This document shows positions 1 through 4,829 of a DNA stretch of 6,629 nt, in pieces. The stretch's first letter is position 1; each line of letters starts with the position of its first letter. The DNA is from Erythrobacter sp. 34-65-8 (GTDB lineage Bacteria; Pseudomonadota; Alphaproteobacteria; Sphingomonadales; Sphingomonadaceae): positions 1-6,629 of the forward strand of contig NCJP01000092.1 of NCBI GenBank assembly GCA_002278985.1, given 5' to 3'. Both the position numbers and the translations under genes were made by a program. The notes under the pieces were generated by a model. It was not told where the DNA came from. It saw nothing but the letters and a program-made list of their open reading frames with translations, and ran no database searches.

Positions 1-33
1 GCGCGGAGGCGAGTATCTGTCAGCGGCATGTGG

Positions 34-78
34 GGGCCTTTTCATCTGGGCCTTTGCGAAACGGCCTCAAAAGGCCCA
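34..78. repeat. Cluster of overlapping GGCC-type inverted repeats
   Basis: Three alternative perfect stems share the right-hand arm. GGGCCTTTT (34-42) pairs with AAAAGGCCC (69-77). TGGGCCTTT (47-55) pairs with AAAGGCCCA (70-78) around a 14-base loop. GGCCT (63-67) pairs with AGGCC (72-76) around a 4-base loop. This is seen directly. The element lies about 117 bases beyond the 3' end of the minus-strand tRNA, so it could end that transcript, but no clear T-run follows on either strand. A dispersed intergenic repeat or the terminator of a gene left of the window are alternatives. Confidence 0.45.
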
Positions 79-194
79 CAAAAGTGTCTGGAACCCCCGA
101 GAACAGGCGGGACGATCCGGAACGATCCAAGGGCCAAATCCCTAGGATTTCTGCGGGTTTTATAGATTATTTGGGAGAACGTGAGAAGAACAAA

Positions 195-281
195 TGGTGC
201 CCAGAAGAGGACTCGAACCTCCACGCCCTTGCGAGCGCCAGCACCTGAAGCTGGTGCGTCTACCAATTCCGCCATCTGGGC
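195..281 (-). tRNA. tRNA-Leu (anticodon CAG)
   Basis: Read on the minus strand, this is a complete class II tRNA. The acceptor stem GCCCAGA pairs with TCTGGGC, followed by discriminator A and an encoded CCA (complement of 195-197). The D arm contains GGTAGACGC. The anticodon stem CCAGC/GCTGG encloses the loop TTCAGGT, giving anticodon CAG, which reads the leucine codon CUG. A long variable arm (CGCTCGCAAGGGCG) is typical of tRNA-Leu, and the T arm is GAGG-TTCGAGT-CCTC. CUG is the dominant leucine codon in the GC-rich genes here, so this should be a heavily used tRNA. Its 3' end faces the left edge of the window, where any element integrated at this tRNA would lie. Confidence 0.97.
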
Positions 282-329
282 ACCGGAGCGACGCCGGACA
301 TCGAAGCCGGGCCGCGGGTAGGCGGCGCC

Positions 330-357
330 ACTAGCGAAGCCGGGGGGCCTCTGTCAA
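330..357 (-). promoter_or_regulatory. Putative promoter of tRNA-Leu
   Basis: On the minus strand an exact TTGACA (complement of 352-357) is followed after 16 bases by GCTAGT (complement of 330-335). These would be the -35 and -10 boxes of a housekeeping sigma factor. Transcription would start around 320-325, roughly 40 bases before the mature tRNA 5' end at 281, which is a normal leader. The -10 match is only 3 of 6, so the call rests mostly on the perfect -35 and the position. Confidence 0.45.
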
Positions 358-426
358 TGTGCATTCGCCAAGCATATTGCAGCGGTTGCGGCGAGGCGCG
401 CGTTGCGGCATGGGCGCAAGCCGACA

Positions 427-443
427 GGCCGCGCAGGGCGGCC
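427..443 (+). repeat. GC-rich hairpin upstream of the NDUFA9-like gene
   Basis: GGCCGC (427-432) and GCGGCC (438-443) form a perfect 6-bp stem with a 5-base loop, ending 22 bases before the ATG at 466. If transcribed it would sit in the leader of the reductase mRNA. No T-run follows, so it is not a usual terminator. In DNA this GC-rich such a stem can occur by chance. Confidence 0.3.
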
Positions 444-465
444 CTCCACTTGACCGGAACAGACC

Positions 466-1413
466 ATGACTCAGACTGGCATCCTGAAGGACCGCGTCGT
501 CACCGTTTTCGGCGGCAGCGGCTTTATCGGCACCCATGTCGCCCAGGCCCTGCTGGCTTGCGGAGCGCGCCTCCGCATCGCCAGCCGCCGACCAGAGCGC
601 GCGCTGCGGATGAAGCCCCTCGCCAACCTTGGCCAGATCCAGTTCCTGCGGTGCGACATCCGTGACGAGGCCAGTGTGGCGGGCGCGCTCTATGGTGCCG
701 ATGCCGTGGTCAACCTGGTCGGCGCGTTTGACGGCGATCTGAAGGCCCTGATGGGCGATGCCGCAGGCCGGATCGCGCGGCTGGCAGCAGCCGGGGGCAC
801 GCGCGCCATGGTCCATGTCAGCGCGATCGGGGCCGACGCCGGCAGCGAGTCCGGATATGCCCGGGCCAAGGCACTGGGTGAGCGCCTGGTGCTGGAGGCA
901 TTTCCTGCGGCGACCATCCTGCGGCCCTCGGTGGTGTTCGGCGAGGAGGACACCTTCATCAACATGTTCGCCGGCCTGATCCGGATGTCCCCGGTGCTGC
1001 CGGTGTTCGGACCGCAGTCGCGCCTCCAGCCACTCCATGTCGACGATCTGGCCGAAGCCGTTGCGGCAGCCCTGCTCGATCCGGCGCGGCATGGCGGCAA
1101 GACATTCGAACTGGGCGGGCCGGAAACGCTCACCATGCTCGAGCTCAATCAGCGCATTGCCGCGGGGCAGCAACGCAGCCGCACCTTCCTGCCGGTGCCC
1201 GATTCGCTTTCGGGCCTGTTTGCCGCCCTGCCCGGCACCCCGATGGGGCGCGATCAGTGGATCATGCTGCAGGATGGCAGCGTACCGTCAGGCGCCTTGC
1301 CGGGCTTTGCCGCACTGGGCATCGAGCCCAAGCCGCTTGACCTGTTTCTCGATCGGTGGATGGAGCGATACCGCAAGCACGGCCGCTTCACCGGCCGCGC
1401 GAAGATGACCTAG
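466..1413 (+). CDS. Complex I NDUFA9-family NAD(P)-binding protein (atypical SDR)
   Basis: A 315-aa Rossmann-fold protein of the extended/atypical short-chain dehydrogenase group, closest in style to the NDUFA9 accessory subunit of respiratory complex I. The dinucleotide-binding motif GGSGFIG is at residues 16-22 (GxxGxxG, followed by TH), after a predicted beta strand VVTVF. SAIGAD (119-124) and YARAK (131-135, the SDR YxxxK) follow, then RPSVVFGEED (153-162) and QPLHVDDLAEA (188-198), all in the expected order and spacing. Family knowledge: these proteins bind NADPH and stabilise complex I or act as membrane-associated reductases; bacterial members are often not next to nuo genes, and none are seen here. 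The ATG at 466 lies just before the Rossmann strand; its ribosome site is weak (GGAA at 456-459). It converges on nfeD with a 9-base gap. A quinone- or sugar-nucleotide-type epimerase is a less likely alternative. Confidence 0.9.
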   Translation: MTQTGILKDRVVTVFGGSGFIGTHVAQALLACGARLRIASRRPERALRMKPLANLGQIQFLRCDIRDEASVAGALYGADAVVNLVGAFDGDLKALMGDAAGRIARLAAAGGTRAMVHVSAIGADAGSESGYARAKALGERLVLEAFPAATILRPSVVFGEEDTFINMFAGLIRMSPVLPVFGPQSRLQPLHVDDLAEAVAAALLDPARHGGKTFELGGPETLTMLELNQRIAAGQQRSRTFLPVPDSLSGLFAALPGTPMGRDQWIMLQDGSVPSGALPGFAALGIEPKPLDLFLDRWMERYRKHGRFTGRAKMT

Positions 1414-1422
1414 CAGGCCACG

Positions 1423-1869
1423 CTAGCCAAGCGGTTCGACCAGCAGGACGGAACCGTCGCTGCCGGTAATCCGGACCCGCGTGCCGACCGGCAGGTCGGC
1501 GCCGCGGGCCAGCCATTCGCTGTCTCCGTGCCGGACGCGTCCTGATCCGCCTTCAAGCGCTTCGACCACCACTGCGGTTTCCCCCGCCATCCGCAACCCG
1601 CGCCGGTTCATCTTGGGGTCGGCTTCGTGGACCGGATGATCCTTGATGAGGCGCCGCCCGGCAAACACCGCGATGAAGGCGCTGACCGCGAAAACGATGA
1701 TCTGAAGGGGCACGCCGATCGGCAGGGACCAGGCGACCAGCCCGGTCAGGATAGCCGCGCCAGCCAGCCACATCAGGAAGAAGCCCGGCACCAGAATTTC
1801 CGCCGCAGCCAGAAACAGGCCCAGCGCCAGCCAGACGTAATGCGGCGCGATTTCGCCCAGCCAGCCCAT
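1423..1869 (-). CDS. NfeD-family membrane protein (short form)
   Basis: A 148-aa inner-membrane protein of the short NfeD type. Three hydrophobic segments lie at about residues 11-29, 31-48 and 54-71. A soluble C-terminal domain (about 90-148) has the small beta-barrel (OB-fold) pattern, with NRRG at 88-91, then GETAVVVE, GxGRVRHGDSEWLA and a final hydrophobic strand. Family knowledge: NfeD proteins are encoded beside stomatin/SPFH proteins and bind them through the OB domain; the short form lacks the ClpP-like protease domain, as here. The start is the ATG at 1869, which shares its A with the TGA stop of the upstream SPFH gene (TGATG) and has GGAGAG five bases upstream (complement of 1875-1880). 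A TTG one codon earlier is possible but less likely. The second gene of a two-gene operon. Confidence 0.93.
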   Translation of the reverse strand: MGWLGEIAPHYVWLALGLFLAAAEILVPGFFLMWLAGAAILTGLVAWSLPIGVPLQIIVFAVSAFIAVFAGRRLIKDHPVHEADPKMNRRGLRMAGETAVVVEALEGGSGRVRHGDSEWLARGADLPVGTRVRITGSDGSVLLVEPLG

Positions 1870-1880
1870 CAACGCTCTCC
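1867..1880 (-). promoter_or_regulatory. TGATG stop/start overlap with ribosome-binding site of nfeD-like gene
   Basis: On the minus strand the SPFH stop TGA (1871-1869) and the NfeD start ATG (1869-1867) share one base. GGAGAG (1880-1875) lies five bases before the ATG, inside the last codons of the SPFH gene. This arrangement indicates translational coupling and fixes the NfeD start. Confidence 0.8.
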
Positions 1881-2855
1881 GCCAGCGGGCGGCACGCCCG
1901 GCCGGGCAGGGGGACGGGCGGGACTGGCCGGGTTCGCCGGGCCGCTACCCGGCCCCCCGATGGCATCACGCACCAGCTCTCCGATGCCGCCAAGCGAGCC
2001 GATCAGCTGCGTTGCCTCGACCGGGAACAGGATGGTCTTGGCGTTCTTGCTGTCGGCAAACTTGCCGATCGCCTTGGTGTATTCCTGGGCAACGAAGTAG
2101 TTGATTGCCTGTGAGCCCGATCCGGCGATGGCATCGCTCACCATCTGGGTCGCCTTGGCTTCGGCCTCGGCTTCGCGCTCGCGCGCTTCGGCATCGCGGA
2201 AGGCGGCCTCGCGGCGCCCCTCGGCTTCCAGAATGGCGGACTGCTTCTCGCCCTCGGCGCGCAGGATCTGGCTGGCACGGGCACCCTCGGCCTCGAGGAT
2301 TTCGGCACGCTTGAGGCGCTCGGCCTTCATCTGCCGCGCCATGGCTTCGGAAATATCGAGCGGCGGCCGGATATCCTTGATCTCGACCCGGGTGATCTTG
2401 ACGCCCCAGGGCGAGGTCGCGTGATCGACCACGGACAGCAGGCGCGCGTTGATCTCGTCCCGCTTCGACAGGGTTTCATCCAGATCCATGCTGCCCATCA
2501 CGGTGCGCAGGTTGGTGGTGGTGAGCGCCATGATCGCCTGGTACAGATTGGATACTTCGTAGGCCGCCTTGCCAGCGTCCAGCACCTGGAAGAAAACCAC
2601 CGCATCAACCCCGACCATGGCATTGTCGGCGGTGATGATCTCCTGCCCCGGAATGTCGAGCACCTGCTCCATCACGTTCACCTTCTGCCCGACCCGGTCG
2701 ACGAAGGGGATGATCACATGGAGACCGGGCTGGGCGGCGAGCGTGAACTTGCCGAGCCGCTCGATCGTATAGACATAGCCCTGGCGCACCACGCGCACGC
2801 CCATGATCATGAAGACCACCGTCAGAAAAACGATGGCGACGAGCAGTTCGAGCAT
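1869..2855 (-). CDS. SPFH/stomatin-like (paraslipin-type) membrane protein
   Basis: A 328-aa SPFH (band 7) protein resembling paraslipin and E. coli QmcA. An N-terminal hydrophobic segment (about residues 2-20) anchors it. The SPFH domain follows, with RQGYVYTIERLGKF (24-37), PGLHVIIPFVDRV (43-55), ITADNAMVGVDAVVFFQV (74-91) and ITRVEIKDIRPP (154-165). A charged Ala/Glu-rich helix at about 172-240 contains 11-residue repeats, then a conserved segment with NAKTILFP (271-278) and a Gly/Pro-rich tail from 300. Family knowledge: such proteins oligomerise into membrane cages and organise lipid domains or protease access, with NfeD as partner. The chosen ATG at 2855 begins directly before the membrane anchor and has GAGG nine bases upstream (complement of 2865-2868). 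The frame stays open for 62 codons further upstream, but that part runs antisense to the next gene and has no SPFH character. Confidence 0.95.
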   Translation of the reverse strand: MLELLVAIVFLTVVFMIMGVRVVRQGYVYTIERLGKFTLAAQPGLHVIIPFVDRVGQKVNVMEQVLDIPGQEIITADNAMVGVDAVVFFQVLDAGKAAYEVSNLYQAIMALTTTNLRTVMGSMDLDETLSKRDEINARLLSVVDHATSPWGVKITRVEIKDIRPPLDISEAMARQMKAERLKRAEILEAEGARASQILRAEGEKQSAILEAEGRREAAFRDAEAREREAEAEAKATQMVSDAIAGSGSQAINYFVAQEYTKAIGKFADSKNAKTILFPVEATQLIGSLGGIGELVRDAIGGPGSGPANPASPARPPARPGVPPAGGER

Positions 2856-2886
2856 GGCTGATATCCTCGCAAAGGTAAGTAGATCT

Positions 2887-2914
2887 TTTGTAACGCGGCG
2901 CGCGCGGTTTGCAA
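2887..2914 (-). promoter_or_regulatory. Putative promoter of the SPFH-nfeD operon
   Basis: On the minus strand TTGCAA (complement of 2909-2914) and TACAAA (complement of 2887-2892) are spaced by 16 bases, each matching 4 of 6 bases of the housekeeping consensus. The predicted start near 2880 would give a leader of about 25 bases containing the GAGG ribosome site. The -35 overlaps one arm of the inverted repeat at 2911-2930, which could allow control by a bound protein. The call rests on weak box matches. Confidence 0.35.
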
Positions 2915-2930
2915 TTCGGCAAGGAATTGC
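2911..2930. repeat. Perfect 7-bp inverted repeat in divergent spacer
   Basis: GCAATTC (2911-2917) and GAATTGC (2924-2930) form a perfect inverted repeat with a 6-base centre. It is AT-richer than its surroundings and lies between two divergent transcription units. This has the form of an operator for a dimeric regulator, or a small hairpin. It touches the proposed -35 box of the SPFH operon and lies 38 bases before the GTG start of the 106-aa gene. No known operator consensus is recognised. Confidence 0.45.
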
Positions 2931-2967
2931 CGCTAGCCCTGCATGGTCAGGCAATCGGGGCGACGCT

Positions 2968-3288
2968 GTGATCGAAATCGAAGTCCAGAACGAAACGCAC
3001 CAGACGCAGGAGCGGCTGCGCTTTGCCACCGTGCCACGCATCGGCGAAGGTCTGCGTCTGCGCGAGCCTGACGGCTGCTGGGCCAGCTACGACGTGCTCG
3101 ACGTGTGGTACCAGAAGGCCGAGTTCGGCGATGTCTGGGTCCCTTTCCTTCATGTCTGCATGACCGAGAGCGAAGCGGCCCGCCTTGCGCCCGAGGTTGC
3201 GGTACCTGGTCCACCTTTGCGCCAGCAGGCACCGGCTGCCTTCGCCAGCCTGGCCCCCCGTCAGGAGATCGCCCCGTGGAGAACCTGA
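2968..3288 (+). CDS. Conserved-looking hypothetical protein, 106 aa
   Basis: I do not recognise a named domain. From a GTG start (2968, preceded by GGGG at 2957-2960) the protein opens with a charged beta-like stretch (MIEIEVQNET), followed by RLRFATVPRIGEGLRLRE (17-32). A compact aromatic region comes next, with GCWASYDVLDVWYQK (36-50) and FGDVWVPFLHV (53-63), and then a Pro/Ala-rich tail from about 78. No signal peptide or membrane segment is evident, so it is probably a small cytoplasmic beta-rich protein. Base composition matches the neighbours. The last 13 bases overlap the response regulator gene, whose ribosome site lies inside this frame, so the two are likely co-translated. In-frame ATGs at 2803 and 2854 exist, but those starts would run through the SPFH start and promoter region. 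Function unknown; a role linked to the receiver is inference. Confidence 0.72.
   Translation: MIEIEVQNETHQTQERLRFATVPRIGEGLRLREPDGCWASYDVLDVWYQKAEFGDVWVPFLHVCMTESEAARLAPEVAVPGPPLRQQAPAAFASLAPRQEIAPWRT
3263..3268 (+). promoter_or_regulatory. Ribosome-binding site fixing the GTG start of the response regulator
   Basis: AGGAGA lies seven bases before GTG at 3276, within the coding sequence of the preceding 106-aa protein. It is the best Shine-Dalgarno match near this gene, and it selects the GTG over later methionines inside the receiver domain. Confidence 0.75.
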
Positions 3289-3800
3289 TCAAGCGCAACC
3301 TGAGCCTGGTCGAGCCCGCCGCTCCGCCGGTAACAGACCAGCCTGTGCCCGCCCAGAGCCAGGCCGATGCCGTAGCTGCGGCAGTTGCGGCTGCCCGCGC
3401 GGCGGCCTCCAGCAGCGCCCCGGTTGCAGCGGCGGCGCTCACCTGCCTGGTGGTCGACGATTCGCGGATGATCCGCAAGGTCGCACGGCGCATGGCGGAA
3501 CAGCACGGCTTCGTGGTCGCAGAGGCGGAAAACGGCGAGGAAGCGATTGCCCGCTGCCGTGCAGCCATGCCCGACCTGGTCCTGACCGACTGGGACATGC
3601 CGGTCATGACCGGCCCGGAATTCGTGGCCGCGCTACGCGCCCTGCCCGGCGCCGAGAACACCCGGGTGATCTTCTGCACCTCCAAATCAGGGGCGCAGGA
3701 CATTCACCGCGGGATTGGCGCGGGCGCAGATGACTGGATCGTCAAGCCGTTCGACGAGGCAGGCCTTTCGGCCAAGCTCAGCGCGCTCGGCTTTATCTGA
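3276..3800 (+). CDS. Single-domain CheY-like response regulator with N-terminal extension
   Basis: A 174-aa protein with a phosphoacceptor receiver domain at about residues 56-174 and no output domain. Visible catalytic residues are the acidic pair D61-D62 (VVDDSR), phospho-acceptor D105 in LTDWDMP, T135 in FCTSKS and K157 in IVKPFD, so the domain should be phosphorylatable and Mg-binding. Residues 1-55 are an extension: a charged start (MENLIKRNLSLVEP), a Pro/Gln stretch and an Ala-rich run likely to be helical or a flexible linker. Family knowledge: single-domain receivers act by protein-protein contact, for example on flagellar motors or as phosphorelay shuttles. The partner kinase is not in the window. 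The FATGUY signature of general-stress receivers such as SdrG is absent (the T135 region reads IFCTSKS). The GTG start is chosen from AGGAGA at 3263-3268. It overlaps the preceding gene by 13 bases and ends 2 bases from the convergent hydrolase gene. Confidence 0.92.
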   Translation: MENLIKRNLSLVEPAAPPVTDQPVPAQSQADAVAAAVAAARAAASSSAPVAAAALTCLVVDDSRMIRKVARRMAEQHGFVVAEAENGEEAIARCRAAMPDLVLTDWDMPVMTGPEFVAALRALPGAENTRVIFCTSKSGAQDIHRGIGAGADDWIVKPFDEAGLSAKLSALGFI

Positions 3801-3802
3801 CG

Positions 3803-4681
3803 CTACAGGTTGGCAGCGTAGAGCCGCATCAGATCATCCCAGGATGCGGCTTCTGCTGCAGGCGCGTAAGCCGGGCTGTCCGGCACGGTCCAACCGTGGT
3901 CGCCATCGTATACCTGCGTGGTTGAGCCGCGCCCGATCTTCTCGGCAAGCGCCTGCAAAACCTCGGTGTCCGCAGGTGCCTTGGCGTGGTCATCGCGGGC
4001 CACGGCGATCAGGAAACCTACCTTTGTACCCGGCATCTGGGCGTGCGGGCTCAATGGCTCCCCTGCCCGCACCAGTCCGCCGCCATGGAAGCTGGCCGCC
4101 GCCCTGACCCGGTCCGGCACGGCCGCCGCTGTCCACACCGCGAAGGGGCCGCCCATGCAGTATCCCTGCGATCCGATCCCGCGCGCGGTGTCGACTTCCT
4201 CCTGCGGGTCGAGCCAGGCCACTGCCGCGCGGGCGTCGGACATGATCGCTTCTGCGGTCAGCTTGCCGCGCATGGCCCGCGCCCGGTCCCATCCGCCGTT
4301 TCCGGCAAAGTCGGCAAAGTCGGTCCAGATCGGCGCCCTGGTGTCGCGGTAGTACTGGTTGAGCACCAGCGTGGCATAGCCGCGCCCGGCCAACCGACGG
4401 GCAATGTCCTTCTTGCTTTCGCGCAACCCGGCAATATCGGGCCACAGGATGACCGCCGGTGCAGGCCTCGTCATCGGATGGACGAACCAGCCGTCCATCG
4501 TGCCGCTGGCGGTCGTGAATGCGACATCGCGCTCGGCCATGGCTGGCAGGGTTATTGCGCTGTCATCCCCTGCGACCGGCGCGCAGGCTGCTCCTGCGAC
4601 CGCCATCACGCCCAGCGCGCCGAACTGGCGGCGGCTCAGGCCTTCGCGGGCCCAACGTGTCAGCTGTTCCTCATTGCACAT
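3803..4681 (-). CDS. Dienelactone hydrolase-family protein with Tat signal
   Basis: A 292-aa alpha/beta hydrolase. The N-terminus has a twin-arginine motif, SRRQF (16-20), then a hydrophobic stretch (about 21-34), so Tat export to the periplasm is likely. Cleavage could follow an Ala-rich site; Cys33 could be lipidated, but the preceding GAA is a poor lipobox. The hydrolase domain (about 50-292) shows the dienelactone hydrolase nucleophile motif GYCMGG with Cys175, a candidate acid Asp231 in ARDDHAKAP, and His262 in YDGDHGW, which is the full Cys-Asp-His triad. Family knowledge: these enzymes open dienelactones or cleave other esters and lactones; many exported members have unknown substrates. 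The Glu near the classical active site appears replaced (WPDIAG, Asp82). The ATG at 4681 has GGGAG about 9 bases upstream. The gene is divergent from the PQQ dehydrogenase and converges on the response regulator. Confidence 0.9.
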   Translation of the reverse strand: MCNEEQLTRWAREGLSRRQFGALGVMAVAGAACAPVAGDDSAITLPAMAERDVAFTTASGTMDGWFVHPMTRPAPAVILWPDIAGLRESKKDIARRLAGRGYATLVLNQYYRDTRAPIWTDFADFAGNGGWDRARAMRGKLTAEAIMSDARAAVAWLDPQEEVDTARGIGSQGYCMGGPFAVWTAAAVPDRVRAAASFHGGGLVRAGEPLSPHAQMPGTKVGFLIAVARDDHAKAPADTEVLQALAEKIGRGSTTQVYDGDHGWTVPDSPAYAPAAEAASWDDLMRLYAANL

Positions 4682-4829
4682 CGTCGCCGCTCCCGTGTTG
4701 TCTTCCCGCCTGAACGCAGGCCGCCTGTCACTGTTCCATCATTTTGGAGCAATGGACAAGCGCTGTGCGAGCGGGCAAGAAAGGTTTCAAAGCGCGACCG
4801 GTAGAGTCGCCAGAAGGGGAGAGGACGGG
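4682..4829. promoter_or_regulatory. Divergent promoter region between hydrolase and PQQ dehydrogenase
   Basis: This 148-base spacer must hold promoters for both divergent genes. Visible structure includes TCCAT (4735-4739) with ATGGA (4752-4756), the alternative TCCA-N6-TGGA at 4735-4748, and GCGAC (4794-4798) with GTCGC (4806-4810). The last of these would lie in the leader of the dehydrogenase transcript. No pair of -35/-10 boxes is convincing on either strand. A strong ribosome site, GGGGAGAGG (4816-4824), serves the dehydrogenase. Confidence 0.4.

Noticed and set aside
44..52. CATCTGGGC also occurs at the 5' end of the tRNA (273-281), suggesting an att-like repeat
   Set aside because: Only 9 bases match and they correspond to the tRNA 5' end, whereas integrase sites usually use the 3' half; best read as chance.
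111..130. Imperfect tandem repeat gacgatccgg/aacgatccaa
   Set aside because: Two copies with 7 shared bases only; too short to mean anything.
30..248. Plus-strand open frame of 72 codons
   Set aside because: It runs antisense through the tRNA and the inverted-repeat cluster, with no ribosome site and no recognisable protein character.
42..275. Minus-strand open frame of 77 codons starting MAELVDAPASGAG
   Set aside because: It is the reading-through translation of the tRNA-Leu gene itself, a well-known false protein.
331..1173. Minus-strand open frame of 280 codons
   Set aside because: It lies opposite the NDUFA9-like gene; high GC removes antisense stops. Composition is rich in Arg, Gly, His and Ala, with no domain.
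2856..3041. 62-codon upstream extension of the SPFH protein
   Set aside because: The extension is antisense to the 106-aa gene and crosses the spacer; the ATG at 2855 has a ribosome site and begins right at the membrane anchor.
3276..3800. Possible general-stress single-domain receiver (SdrG-like)
   Set aside because: The FATGUY signature around the conserved Thr is absent; the sequence reads IFCTSKS.
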